NCBI RefSeq assembly: GCF_902493215.1
Contig: NZ_CABUOL010000010.1
Span: 1 to 64,000, forward strand
Direction: 5' to 3'
Source of the DNA: an uncultured Mediterranea sp.
Lineage (GTDB): Bacteria; Bacteroidota; Bacteroidia; Bacteroidales; Bacteroidaceae
Length of the DNA stretch: 64,000 bases
The position numbers and the translations under genes are program-made. Shown here piece by piece: positions 1 to 7,608 of this stretch; position 1 is the stretch's first letter; each line of letters begins with the position of its first letter. The notes beneath the pieces are model-generated. The model saw only the letters and a list, made by a program, of their open reading frames with translations. It was not told where the DNA came from and did no database searches.

Positions 1-583
1 CGGAGGGTTTGGGGGCGGCAGCCAATTCTTCATTCTTCATTCTTAATTCTTCATTTCCAAACAGCCTTTCCTCGTCCACATACAGCGTATGGTCCTCGGG
101 CACCATGTAGATGCAGCGGCTCACGTCCTTCAGCGCGCCGTCCGCCCGAAAGCCCACGTCGGCCGAGAAGCGTTGCTGCGCCTCCTGCGGCGTCATGCTG
201 TCGGGCAGGACGATGAGCACGTGCGTGCCGCGCCTCACCGACTCCTCCACCAGCAGTACCTGCCATTTGCCCTCTTTCTGCAAGGCCAGCGACCGCTCCA
301 GTATCTCGGCCGAATGTCCTTTCTCGTCGAAGTCCAGCATCAGTCGCGGCAGGGGCTTCAATGCGTCCGCCGCCGCACGGTGGTTGTCTCGGAAGGCGGC
401 ACAATGAGGCGTCCAGATGGGCAGCCGCCGTTTCAGTTTCTCGTCGCCCGCCTCGATGCGGCGACACATCTCCGCCAGCCAAGGCTCGCGGCGCATGGCC
501 TCCCACTCCTGGCGGGTGGCCGGAAGGGCGGGAGCACCATGCCCCCGTCCGATACAAGTAAAAATGTTCGTCATATTCTTCAT
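1..583 (-). CDS. BT4734/VirE-N-type protein, partial (3' end beyond window)
   Basis: Reading from ATG at 583 the frame stays open to base 1, so at least 194 residues are visible and the C-terminus is missing. The N-terminus runs MKNMTNIFTCIGRGHG. A central stretch (LPRLMLDFDEKGHSAEIL, then VLLVEESVRRGTHVLI) resembles the N-terminal domain of the BT4734/BF3469 proteins (VirE-N-like) that in Bacteroides lie next to HU and smalltalk genes, often continuing into a DUF3987 primase/helicase-like region. Family assignment is from memory of that context. Near the window edge the codons run through an iterated word (AATGAAGAATT type, bases 27-53) like the intergenic word tracts nearby, so the C-terminal part may be recently added or poorly conserved. 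Function unproven; replication- or DNA-related by association. Confidence 0.6.
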   Translation of the reverse strand, partial: MKNMTNIFTCIGRGHGAPALPATRQEWEAMRREPWLAEMCRRIEAGDEKLKRRLPIWTPHCAAFRDNHRAAADALKPLPRLMLDFDEKGHSAEILERSLALQKEGKWQVLLVEESVRRGTHVLIVLPDSMTPQEAQQRFSADVGFRADGALKDVSRCIYMVPEDHTLYVDEERLFGNEELRMKNEELAAAPKPS

Positions 584-600
584 TGAAAAAATCTTTAATT

Positions 601-676
601 GACAATTGATAATGGATAATTGATAATTATTTCTTCATTCTCAATTATCCATTTTCCATTCTCCATTCTCCATTGA
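601..676. repeat. iterated-word intergenic tract (AATTATC / CCATTCT words)
   Basis: The gap between the BT4734-type gene and the next gene upstream is made almost entirely of variants of two short words, one like TTGATAATGGATAATTGATAA and one like TCCATTTTCCATTCTCCATT. No promoter or coding sequence is visible. Similar tracts recur at 1151-1290, 4086-4185, 22866-22945 and 28117-28197. Confidence 0.6.
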
Positions 677-677
677 T

Positions 678-1067
678 TCACCATCTCGTCTCCAGTTTGC
701 GGCTGGCATAGTAGGCGTCGATTCGGCGTCCCTCCAGGGCGCGCAGGGCGCGGATGTCGTCGGAGGTCAGCGAGGGTCGGAAGCTCCATTTCTCGATGAT
801 CTGGCCGCGCTGGGTCATCATCACCCGGCAATGCTCTGTGGCAAAGAGGTCGATGTAACGTGGTCCTGTCCCCATGTTGTAGGGGCTTACGCGTGTGCGT
901 CCGTCCTCCTCCACCGTGATGCGTCCCTTGTAGGAGGCCCGTCCGTCGGGCGTGATGGGTGCTTTCTCCACTTCCCACGAACAGGGATAAATGTTGATGT
1001 TGCCGTTGGCCAGGAAGGCCGTCTGTGTGTCCATACGGACGTCTTCGATGAAAATATTCTTTCGCAT
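678..1067 (-). CDS. hypothetical protein (129 aa)
   Basis: I do not recognise the family. ATG at 1067 gives MRKNIFIEDVRMDTQTAFLA and the frame closes at 678. The protein is soluble-looking, has no signal peptide or membrane segment, and alternates beta-like stretches (INIYPCSWEVEK, GRITVEEDGRTRVSPY, RYIDLFATEHCRVMM) with a C-terminal helix (DDIRALRALEGRRIDAYYAS). It is GC-rich with host-like codon use. It sits between the BT4734-type gene and the 1280-1558 gene on the same strand but is separated from both by word-repeat tracts of about 100-200 bases, so it is probably not tightly coupled to either. Confidence 0.6.
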   Translation of the reverse strand: MRKNIFIEDVRMDTQTAFLANGNINIYPCSWEVEKAPITPDGRASYKGRITVEEDGRTRVSPYNMGTGPRYIDLFATEHCRVMMTQRGQIIEKWSFRPSLTSDDIRALRALEGRRIDAYYASRKLETRW

Positions 1068-1150
1068 AAATTGAGTGATTTTGGGAGGGAAAGAAGCGAG
1101 AAACGCGGCCGCATTGCTCTCCTGGAGATTCCTTCACCTCGCTCCACTCA

Positions 1151-1290
1151 GTTGGTTAATTGATAATGGATAATTGAAAAATGTATCGTAGCGGTTAGTG
1201 GTTAGTGGTTAGTGGTTAGTGGTTAGTGGTGAGCGGTGAGCATACTAACCGTTAACCGTTCACCGCTAACCGCTAACCGTTAACCGTTCA
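1151..1290. repeat. GGTTAGT iterated-word tract with internal inverted symmetry
   Basis: From 1191 the word TTAGTGG repeats five times, followed by GGTGAGC variants, then the complementary words ACCGTTA and ACCGCTA repeat to 1290, so the tract can fold on itself. The junction GGTGAGCATACTAACC (1235-1250) is the exact reverse complement of 4756-4771, showing that the same element occurs inverted on the other side of the module. The 3' end of the tract overlaps the last codons of the 1280-1558 gene. Confidence 0.65.
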
Positions 1291-1558
1291 TCTTCACGAT
1301 TTCCACCGCCAGAATATCCTGAAACATCTGCCCGTTGTACTCGCGCGTCTGGAAGCGGAGGACGGCATACACCAGCTCGCCTGCATAAAACTTGCACGAG
1401 GCCAGCTGCCCCAGCATGGCTGCCACATACGTGTCCTCGTACTTGCCGCCCACTTCCTGCAACACGATGTTGCACTTCATCACCTGTCCGCTTTCGGCCT
1501 TCTGGCTCTGCACGGCGAAGGGTTCGCCCTGCGCTACGACTTTCATTAATTGCTTCAT
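1280..1558 (-). CDS. small beta-rich protein, possibly OB-fold (92 aa)
   Basis: I chose ATG at 1558 (MKQLMKVVAQGEPFAVQ). An upstream in-frame start at 1612 adds 18 basic residues that overlap non-coding-looking sequence. The pattern of strands, including FAVQSQKAESGQVMKCNIVL and LVYAVLRFQTREYNGQMF, ending ILAVEIVKM, is compatible with the small OB-fold/DUF3127-like single-strand-binding proteins of Bacteroidetes, but that is a guess from sequence pattern only. It belongs to the same minus-strand accessory module as its neighbours. The last three codons lie inside an iterated-word tract. Confidence 0.5.
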   Translation of the reverse strand: MKQLMKVVAQGEPFAVQSQKAESGQVMKCNIVLQEVGGKYEDTYVAAMLGQLASCKFYAGELVYAVLRFQTREYNGQMFQDILAVEIVKMNG

Positions 1559-1670
1559 ATTCGTTTTTTGTTTTTTCGGGTTGGAAGCTCCCAATACGAA
1601 AAGCTCCCGCAACCAAGGGGTTGTTTTTCCCTTGATTGCAGGAGCAAAGTTAGCGGATGGATATGAGATT

Positions 1671-1703
1671 TACCCACTACGTAGTGGGTACGCGTAGTGG
1701 GTA
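1671..1703. repeat. 20-bp perfect palindrome plus third half-site
   Basis: TACCCACTACGTAGTGGGTA (1671-1690) is a perfect palindrome with no loop. After three bases (CGC) the half-site GTAGTGGGTA recurs at 1694-1703. It lies between the divergently placed ends of the 1280-1558 gene (5' end) and the 1759-2220 gene (3' end). It could be a protein-binding site or a terminator-like hairpin; no U-run follows. Confidence 0.7.
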
Positions 1704-1758
1704 CGGATGGTTGTAATTGTCTGATTTATAGGTTTTTTGTTCTCGTACTTTTTTTAGG

Positions 1759-2220
1759 TCATCCTTTCAGCGCGTTCTTCACCCGTTCCATGAAGTCGGC
1801 TGTGCGGTGTTGGTCCATTCCCTTGTTGAAGGCCGTGCGGAGGGTTTCGGGATTCATGCCCCACAGGCGGCCGAAGAACTTCCAGCGGTTGCCTATCTCC
1901 AGTCGGTCGGCCAGCAGAGAGGCCAGTACGCCTTTCTCGGGGTTCGAGAGCGAAAGCGGCTGCCAGCCGGCGTCCACGATGCCGGCAGCTGCCAGTTTCT
2001 TCAGCAAGGCCTCCGCTTCTTGCGTCTGTAGCTGGGGTGGTACGTCTTGCTCCTCCTGTGTGGCAAAAGCCTCGTCTCTTTCTTCATCCTCCGTCGCCTG
2101 CACGTGCATGTCGCCCTGCACGATGGTTTGGAACTTGATGTCCGTCATCTGGCAGCGGTCGAAGTAGATGCCGCCGTAGAAGTTCTTCACTTCCGTCTGT
2201 TTCTGTTTGTTGTCTTCCAT
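1759..2220 (-). CDS. hypothetical protein with NFYGG motif (153 aa)
   Basis: ATG at 2220 starts MEDNKQKQTEVKNFYGGIYF. The N-terminal 40 residues form a short beta-like segment (NFYGG..FDRCQMTDIKFQTIVQGDMHV) followed by an acidic linker (EDEERDEAF, QEEQDVPPQ) and an alpha-helical C-terminal half (EAEALLKKLAAAGIVDAGWQPL to FMERVKNALKG). It starts seven bases after the stop of the 429-residue gene, so the two are almost certainly co-transcribed. The N-terminal NFYGG segment resembles the C-terminal NYYEGANHISGNQIKG segment of that neighbour. No known domain is recognised. Confidence 0.65.
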   Translation of the reverse strand: MEDNKQKQTEVKNFYGGIYFDRCQMTDIKFQTIVQGDMHVQATEDEERDEAFATQEEQDVPPQLQTQEAEALLKKLAAAGIVDAGWQPLSLSNPEKGVLASLLADRLEIGNRWKFFGRLWGMNPETLRTAFNKGMDQHRTADFMERVKNALKG

Positions 2221-2227
2221 ATCGTTG

Positions 2228-3517
2228 TCATTCTTGGGTTAAAGTTCGGTTGGCGGGCGTCGTGCCGATGCTGACACCCTTTATCTGGTTTCCGCTGATG
2301 TGGTTGGCGCCTTCGTAGTAGTTGTACTGTGTGTGGGGTACGGGGACTTTCAGGTCCTTCAGCCGCTGCACGACGCGTTTTGTCTGAGCCTTCGCGCGTT
2401 CCGCCCCCTCCATGCTCGTGAGCCACACCACCAGCTCTTTCAGGCTTTTCTCGTCGCCCAGCTCCAGTGCCTTGTCCACCAGGCTCGCGAGTTCCTCCGG
2501 TTCGGAAGGTGTGCCTGCCGCCGGCTTGCTGTTCTTTGTCCGCAGGGCTTCCAGTTCGGCTTGCAGGGCTTTGTTCTGGCTTTCCAGTTGCTTTTTGGCC
2601 GCATCCAGTGCTTGGTTCTCCTTGAGCAGTCGTTTCACTTCCAGGGCGGTGGCGGTCAGTGTTTTCTCCAGCTGGGCTTTCTCTTCGTCGGGCAGGCGAT
2701 TCGAAGTCGTTTCGGGGGCTTGCAGTAGCCCGTAGTGCTCCCATACACGCTGACACTCATTCCATATGTTGAGTATGTCAGAAGCAAAAAGCGTAAGATT
2801 TTCACCGAATGGGTGTACTGCATTTGTTTTTTTCAGTTCCATGAGACGGGTGTGTATCTCCAGACAGTCAGCCTTCATAGCTCCGGCCTCCTGCATCCGA
2901 TCCAGTACCGCCAGTTTGTCGTCCGGGTCGGGCCAAAAGTTGAGCATGACATATAAGTCGTCTTGTGTGAAAAAGTTGGTTGCCATCTTCCACCATTCCT
3001 CGCTGTGCGGCAGAGAGGCAGGTTTGACGGCGCCTGGACAAAGGTCTATCTGCCAAGTCTTCCATTTATATTCCTTTTGTTCCAAATAAATGCTTGCCAA
3101 GACAAATTCCTTCTTGCACAGATCCAGTTTTGACTTTAGTGGCGATTCCAGTTCATGCAGAAGGCGGCCAATATTTGATGGTGGATTTTTCATTAGTTTG
3201 AACACAACATAAGCCAGCGAGAGGCATACATCGGTTTTCACACCCGGTGTTGTCTCCAGTTCGCGTATATAGTTTCCTTTGAAATCTTCGTCCCAATGGG
3301 AATCCATCATAATACATACGCAGAAGAAACGGAGTGTATTGAATGTGTCCAGCTCGATTGTTTTCATGAGTTTTTCCATATGGTCCCTGTACTGCTTTTT
3401 TTCCATTTGCAGATAAAGGCGGTACAGCTCCTCCCACATGGGGTCTTCCTTGATAAATTCGTCAATCGAACGGCGGTCTTGATACAACAGGGGGCGGTAT
3501 AACTGGTATTTTTTCAT
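2228..3517 (-). CDS. hypothetical coiled-coil protein (429 aa)
   Basis: ATG at 3517 begins MKKYQLYRPLLYQDRRSID. Residues 1-260 are helical and look like a globular domain rich in W, D and K. Residues about 275-345 form a strong coiled coil (EEKAQLEKTLTATALEVKRL, then KKQLESQNKALQAELEALR). The C-terminus ends in a beta-like NYYEGANHISGNQIKGVSIG segment that recalls the N-terminus of the next gene. There is no signal peptide or membrane segment. It is the first gene of a two-gene unit with 1759-2220. I do not recognise a function; the shared NYY/NFYGG segment suggests a partner-binding role. Confidence 0.65.
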   Translation of the reverse strand: MKKYQLYRPLLYQDRRSIDEFIKEDPMWEELYRLYLQMEKKQYRDHMEKLMKTIELDTFNTLRFFCVCIMMDSHWDEDFKGNYIRELETTPGVKTDVCLSLAYVVFKLMKNPPSNIGRLLHELESPLKSKLDLCKKEFVLASIYLEQKEYKWKTWQIDLCPGAVKPASLPHSEEWWKMATNFFTQDDLYVMLNFWPDPDDKLAVLDRMQEAGAMKADCLEIHTRLMELKKTNAVHPFGENLTLFASDILNIWNECQRVWEHYGLLQAPETTSNRLPDEEKAQLEKTLTATALEVKRLLKENQALDAAKKQLESQNKALQAELEALRTKNSKPAAGTPSEPEELASLVDKALELGDEKSLKELVVWLTSMEGAERAKAQTKRVVQRLKDLKVPVPHTQYNYYEGANHISGNQIKGVSIGTTPANRTLTQE

Positions 3518-3642
3518 ATCGTTTTTATTTTGAATTTTCTTTTATTCTCTCTGCACATGCCAACAGGTAACGATTACAAAAATAACGATTTTATTGTAAT
3601 AAAGACGAATGTCGGGCTTATTTTATCGGCTTTCTTTTTTTA

Positions 3643-3863
3643 CATTCAACATTCAACAGTCAACAGTTCAACAGTAACCCAAAATCAATTTGCGAGATAC
3701 CGAAAATAAGTTATATTATATATATAAATATATATATAATATAAAATTTGAGGTCACACTTTTTTTCTCATTTTAGCTTACTGTTGAACTGTTGACTGTT
3801 GACTGTTGAATGCAGGCAGAGCGATGAAGATTCAACGTTCAACAGTCAACAGTTCAACAGTAA
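3643..3863. repeat. 35-bp inverted repeat around an AT palindrome, plus third copy
   Basis: The CAACAGT-word arms at 3643-3677 and 3778-3812 are reverse complements at 34 of 35 positions. Between them lies a perfect AT-only palindrome with 16-bp arms (3711-3726 and 3729-3744) and a two-base AA centre. A third copy of the word tract in direct orientation lies at about 3830-3863. The whole gap 3518-4205 contains this element, one 22-bp array (3894-3959), the HU promoter and a further word tract; no gene is visible in it. Confidence 0.8.
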
Positions 3864-3893
3864 GTGAAATCTCATTTCAGATGTCTGGGCATC

Positions 3894-3959
3894 TGTCTCC
3901 TTTTGAAGTCCTTTTTGTCTTCGACAACAGAAAACAGTGTCTTCCGCGCGCGAAAACAC
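3894..3959. repeat. three imperfect 22-bp tandem units
   Basis: Units start at 3894, 3916 and 3938 and all begin TGTCT(T/C)C. Units two and three share TGTCTTC, ten variable bases, then GAAAACA or a close variant. The period is exactly 22 with no spacers, so it is not a CRISPR array. It belongs to a set of arrays with the same period elsewhere in this window. Confidence 0.6.
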
Positions 3960-4049
3960 CGTTTTACTACCTGTAAATCAACGCATTATTTTTATTAACG
4001 CAATTCTATAATCCGTTAACATGTTTTCACTTCCCAGCGGCCCGAATTT

Positions 4050-4081
4050 TTTGGCCGGCCGGAGAATACCCCTTATCTTTG
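4050..4081 (+). promoter_or_regulatory. Bacteroidetes promoter of the HU gene
   Basis: TTTG at 4050-4053, a 20-base spacer and TATCTTTG at 4074-4081 match the Bacteroides -33/-7 pattern. The spacer contains GGCCGGCCGG. The predicted leader to the HU start at 4206 is about 120 bases and consists mostly of iterated words (4086-4185). Confidence 0.65.
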
Positions 4082-4085
4082 CCTT

Positions 4086-4185
4086 CGTCAATGGATAATA
4101 GACAATGGAAAATGGATAATGAGCCAGCGGCCGGGGCACTATCAATTATCAATTCTCAATTATCCATTCCCAATTAACCAAACAC
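4086..4185. repeat. iterated-word leader of the HU gene
   Basis: Words of the ATGGATAAT and CAATTATC type flank the GC-rich island GAGCCAGCGGCCGGGGC at about 4120-4137. Because the words on the two sides are partly complementary, the leader RNA of the HU gene could fold into a long hairpin. No coding sequence is visible. Confidence 0.5.
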
Positions 4186-4205
4186 AAATTTAAAACAACA
4201 AAGCT

Positions 4206-4700
4206 ATGTCAACAATCGGAACATTGAAGTACAGACGTTATCAGGCCAAGTCGCCTCAGAACCCCGACGCACCCGCCAAGTGGTACGCCCGCGCCGTGCA
4301 GGACCGCACGGTGGAATTCGAAGACTTCGTCACCCACATTTCGGAACACAACTCGCCCTACTCCCGCGGCGTCATCCACGGCGTGCTCATCGACATGCTC
4401 TCGTGCCTCAAGGAGCTGGTGCTCGACGGCAAGTCCGTCCGCCTGGGCGACCTGGGCCTCTTCTCCGTGGGCATCTCCTCGAAGGGTGCCGACACGGCCG
4501 ACGCCTGGGACACGAGTCTCATCACCGGCGTCCACCTGAACGTGCGCAACACCAAGAACTGGAGCAACACCGAGCTGCGCAAGTGCACCCGCGTCACCGA
4601 GCTGGCCGTCTACACCGCCGGCGGCACGCTGACGGACGACGGCACGGAGCCCGAACCCGGCGGCAGCGGCGGCGACGGACAGGACGAGAGCCCGTTGTAA
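4206..4700 (+). CDS. HU-family DNA-binding protein (164 aa)
   Basis: Nucleoid-type DNA-binding protein of the longer Bacteroidetes HU subfamily (164 residues against about 90 for classical HU). Residues 1-110 carry the HU-like core, with FEDFVTHISEHNSPYSRGVI as the helical dimer part and VRLGDLGLFSVGISSKGADT as the beta-arm region. The C-terminal 25 residues are an acidic, glycine-rich tail (DDGTEPEPGGSGGDG). The gene is very GC-rich. It is followed by a smalltalk gene, the arrangement usual for this family, and is divergent from the 429-residue coiled-coil gene. The exact cellular role is not established. Confidence 0.88.
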   Translation: MSTIGTLKYRRYQAKSPQNPDAPAKWYARAVQDRTVEFEDFVTHISEHNSPYSRGVIHGVLIDMLSCLKELVLDGKSVRLGDLGLFSVGISSKGADTADAWDTSLITGVHLNVRNTKNWSNTELRKCTRVTELAVYTAGGTLTDDGTEPEPGGSGGDGQDESPL

Positions 4701-4857
4701 CACAGCGGTGAGCGGGGAACGGTGGAGATTTAGCGGTGAGCGATGAACGGTTAGCGGTTAGTATGCTCACCACTAACCACTAATCACTGACCACTAATCA
4801 ACGCCACCAACCGCTCACCACTAACCACTAACCGTTAATCACTAACCACTAAAAAAA
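4701..4857. repeat. GGTTAGC/ACCACTA iterated-word tract
   Basis: The gap between HU and smalltalk is built of GCGGTGAGC and GCGGTTAG words (to about 4761) followed by the complementary CACTAACCACTAA words (to 4857). Bases 4756-4771 are the exact reverse complement of 1235-1250. The two halves could pair in the HU-smalltalk transcript. Confidence 0.65.
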
Positions 4858-4858
4858 C

Positions 4859-4954
4859 ATGGACAAGAAAACTATTTGGAAAACCATCATCCAGACGCTG
4901 GTCACCATCCTGACCGCCATTGGAACTACGCTGGGCGTTACCAGCTGCTTGTAA
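4859..4954 (+). CDS. smalltalk protein (31 aa)
   Basis: The ATG at 4859 opens a 31-codon frame ending TAA at 4954: MDKKTIWKTIIQTLVTILTA followed by IGTTLGVTSCL. This matches the smalltalk family of very small Bacteroidetes proteins in length, the K-WKTI start, the single hydrophobic helix (residues 9-27) and the ending GVTSC. The family typically lies between HU and an N-acetylmuramoyl-L-alanine amidase. Here HU is present but no amidase follows; a hairpin at 5016-5065 and the restriction gene come next. Function unknown; probably membrane-associated, with the Cys in a lipobox-like position. Confidence 0.88.
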   Translation: MDKKTIWKTIIQTLVTILTAIGTTLGVTSCL

Positions 4955-5015
4955 AGATTCAGATTTGATTTCTGATTTCTGAACTCTGAAAATTTGAATT
5001 CCGAAATAAAAAAAG

Positions 5016-5065
5016 CACCCGCCACCTCGTGAACCTTGCATAACAAAAAGGATGAGGAGCGGGTG
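5016..5065. terminator. hairpin between smalltalk and the endonuclease gene
   Basis: CACCCGC (5016-5022) pairs with GCGGGTG (5059-5065) and CTC (5026-5028) with GAG (5054-5056), with an A-run on the left side and a T-rich stretch on the right. It separates two convergent genes and probably terminates both. Confidence 0.5.
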
Positions 5066-5116
5066 ATTTGTTTTTGAACGGATTTTGAGAATTTGTAATA
5101 TTGTCAGTCAATAGAC

Positions 5117-6199
5117 TTACTTTATGAATCTGATTTGTAAGTTTAGCTTGATATATACTTTTCCGTCTTTATCACGAAACAGACTTCCAAAATTGTATCT
5201 TCCTCTACTTGCTCGGTCAAAACGGGTGTTGTAATATAGATAATCTTCGATATCATTTCGATTATAGAAATGATAGCAAACGATTTCTCCATCTTTTCTT
5301 ACAACAATATATCCCCCGTTGGCATCATAGCGACCATTCCATTCTTTAGCTGGTGTCATACCAAGCGCTACGTCTATCAATAAGACTTTCATCTTATGCT
5401 CATAGAATGTCTGTACGTTTCTTCCTGTGAAGTGTAGCGGATTCTTTTCTGCCACTTTTTCTACAATTTCATGTATTTGCAATGTTGAATCAGGTAAGCT
5501 TGATATAAGAAGACAATCTGCGATAAATTGTGGCATGCTACTGTCAAGAAACAAAAGATTGTTCTTGAAAGTTTCATGTATCATATTCTCGTATTGTAGG
5601 TAACATCCTGATTCATAGATTGCTTTCATTCTGGGCAGGTGATCCTCAATGCTATTGATGGAGATAATTTGTTCGTCAGAGAGTTCGTACCCTTCTACTC
5701 GGTAGAGTATATTGGTTGTTTCGCCTGGATTGAGTAGGGTTGAGGCTTTACCTAATTGTGACTTTATACTGAATCCGAGTAAAGGAGTCATGTTTGTCCG
5801 CAAATCATGAATGACAATATGAATGTCAGATTTGTCTCTTGATGGAGCTTTAAGTTTTGTACAGCCGATTGAATTCATGAAAATCTCTGCATCGGGAATT
5901 TCAAAAGCTGGTTTTCGGGCTGCTTTAATATTTTGTAAAAGATTCATTGATTCCTCAATGAATTTATTCATGGGGATACGGGTTATTTCTGTTCCTTCTT
6001 CATTGATTATGACAATATGTTTCTGGATATTGGGTTTATATTCATATCTTTTGGATTCTTCTCTAATGATGTTGAGGATGGGATAATACAATTCCAGTTT
6101 GTTCATGTTGGCATCCCCTGCATGAATTTTCCCTTCACCAAGAAGACGAAACAGTGCATAAATTTCGCTCCATTCTCCTTTATTTCCTGATAATGCCAT
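5117..6199 (-). CDS. HpaII-family type II restriction endonuclease
   Basis: Predicted to cut unmethylated duplex DNA; family members recognise CCGG. The 360-residue protein has the family length and the characteristic opening LSGNKGEWSEIYALFRLLGE, followed by GKIHAGD and ELYYPILNIIREESKRYEY. A later segment (SDIHIVIHDLRTNMTPLLGF, then SIKSQLG) has the strand-D/E-x-K look of a nuclease core. The ATG at 6199 lies inside the last codons of the methyltransferase gene (20-bp overlap), so translation is probably coupled and R follows M. The gene is markedly AT-rich compared with flanking genes, a sign of horizontal transfer. The recognition sequence is inferred from the family. Confidence 0.88.
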   Translation of the reverse strand: MALSGNKGEWSEIYALFRLLGEGKIHAGDANMNKLELYYPILNIIREESKRYEYKPNIQKHIVIINEEGTEITRIPMNKFIEESMNLLQNIKAARKPAFEIPDAEIFMNSIGCTKLKAPSRDKSDIHIVIHDLRTNMTPLLGFSIKSQLGKASTLLNPGETTNILYRVEGYELSDEQIISINSIEDHLPRMKAIYESGCYLQYENMIHETFKNNLLFLDSSMPQFIADCLLISSLPDSTLQIHEIVEKVAEKNPLHFTGRNVQTFYEHKMKVLLIDVALGMTPAKEWNGRYDANGGYIVVRKDGEIVCYHFYNRNDIEDYLYYNTRFDRASRGRYNFGSLFRDKDGKVYIKLNLQIRFIK

Positions 6200-7526
6200 A
6201 TTTGTCTAATGTATTAAGAATTTGTTCAGCAGTGGCTTGTATAGCGGGTACAGCTACGCTGTTGCCAAATTGTTTATAGGCGGAAGCATCTGCAACTACT
6301 ATTTTAAAATTGTCTGGATAGCCTTGTAGACGAGCCCATTCTCTGGGGGTCATCTTTCTCCAACCTTGTTTGTTGACTTCACCTTTGATTCTTGTGGTTG
6401 GAGTCAAATCTGTTTGTCTAAAGTCTATGACGATGTTGGATTCACGTCCCATACCTCCGACAACAAGTGCATGGGCGATACCGTCATCTGGTATAATGTC
6501 ATAACCAAATCCGTTTCCTTTGGACGCATGTCTGGCTTTATGATTGATGAGTGTGTTAATGTATTGTGTGGAGAGATAGTATTTTGCAGGGACGGGTTGT
6601 TCTTCCCTAACATCTATCCATTTTTTAGTAACTTCATTTTGCTCTGGATAATTGTAGTCTTCTTTTTTTATTCCCAAATCTTTACGGAAACCAACAATAT
6701 ATATTCGTTCCCGGTGTTGAGGAACACCAAAATACATTGCGTTTATAATTTGAGGATCAGGTACAATATAACCAACTTCATCCAGTGTGTTTAGTATAGT
6801 TTTCAATGTACGTCCCTTGTCATGTATAGCAAGTCCTTTTACGTTTTCAAGAAAAAAAGCTTTAGGCTGATGTCTGCGGAGTATTTCTGCAACATCGAAG
6901 AAAAGGGTTCCTCTTGTTTCTTCGAATCCCAATCGTTTTCCTGCTAACGAAAAAGCTTGACAGGGAAAACCAGCACATAATATGTCAAATTTTTTTGGGA
7001 TTTTATTTTTTGTAGTTTCTTTTGTGATGTCTCCGAAAGGTACATCACCATAATTGACATAATAGGTTTTTTTGGCTTGCTCATCCCATTCTGAAGAGAA
7101 TACACATTCGCCACCAAGATTTTGTAGTGCCATTCGAAAACCTCCAATACCTGCAAATAAATCTATAAATGTGAATTTAGGTTTTTGAGGAGCCTTAAAA
7201 GGAGCTTGGTATAAATCAGGAAAAAGGTAGTGCTGTAAAGTTGTAGATGTTTCTGACAACAGTCCTTCTTTTTCTGTATTGTTAGAAGACGTTTTATCCC
7301 CTTTTATAAACTCATACCATAGGTTTAAAATGTCTTTTGCTTTATTTTCATAAGGTATGTTGACAGTTGAATCTTTTAATAGCAGATAGTGGGTGATATA
7401 TGCGGCTTGTTCAATAAATGGGATAATATTTCCTTCTTCATCGATGGTCTCTTTTCCATATATTTCTATCTTGCCTGCTTGTTTTTTACAAAAATCAAAC
7501 AAGGAAAAACTAATGTTTTTATTCAT
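6180..7526 (-). CDS. DNA (cytosine-5-)-methyltransferase
   Basis: Protects host DNA from the adjacent endonuclease by C5 methylation. Of 448 residues, 1-115 form a poorly conserved helical N-terminal extension; the catalytic domain follows with motif I (FIDLFAGIGGFR, 120-131), motif IV (GFPCQAFS, catalytic C189), motif VI (ENVKGL, about 227), motif VIII (QHRERIYIVGFR) and motif X (GNSVAVPAI). Arrangement C-M-R on one strand, with a vsr gene upstream, is that of an HpaII-type system. AT-rich like its R partner. Target site not readable from sequence; CCGG is implied by the partner. Confidence 0.93.
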   Translation of the reverse strand: MNKNISFSLFDFCKKQAGKIEIYGKETIDEEGNIIPFIEQAAYITHYLLLKDSTVNIPYENKAKDILNLWYEFIKGDKTSSNNTEKEGLLSETSTTLQHYLFPDLYQAPFKAPQKPKFTFIDLFAGIGGFRMALQNLGGECVFSSEWDEQAKKTYYVNYGDVPFGDITKETTKNKIPKKFDILCAGFPCQAFSLAGKRLGFEETRGTLFFDVAEILRRHQPKAFFLENVKGLAIHDKGRTLKTILNTLDEVGYIVPDPQIINAMYFGVPQHRERIYIVGFRKDLGIKKEDYNYPEQNEVTKKWIDVREEQPVPAKYYLSTQYINTLINHKARHASKGNGFGYDIIPDDGIAHALVVGGMGRESNIVIDFRQTDLTPTTRIKGEVNKQGWRKMTPREWARLQGYPDNFKIVVADASAYKQFGNSVAVPAIQATAEQILNTLDKYGIIRK

Positions 7527-7608
7527 GATTTATTGGGTATTTTGCAGGTTTTACACCAGGCAGTTATTGGCTATGTGAATTTGCTCTTAGTAAATGTAAG
7601 TATAGGCT

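Noticed and set aside
3643..3812. Terminal inverted repeats of a small transposon
   Set aside because: The arms are built of the same iterated words found at other gene boundaries, the enclosed 100 bases are AT palindrome and no target-site duplication or transposase is visible.
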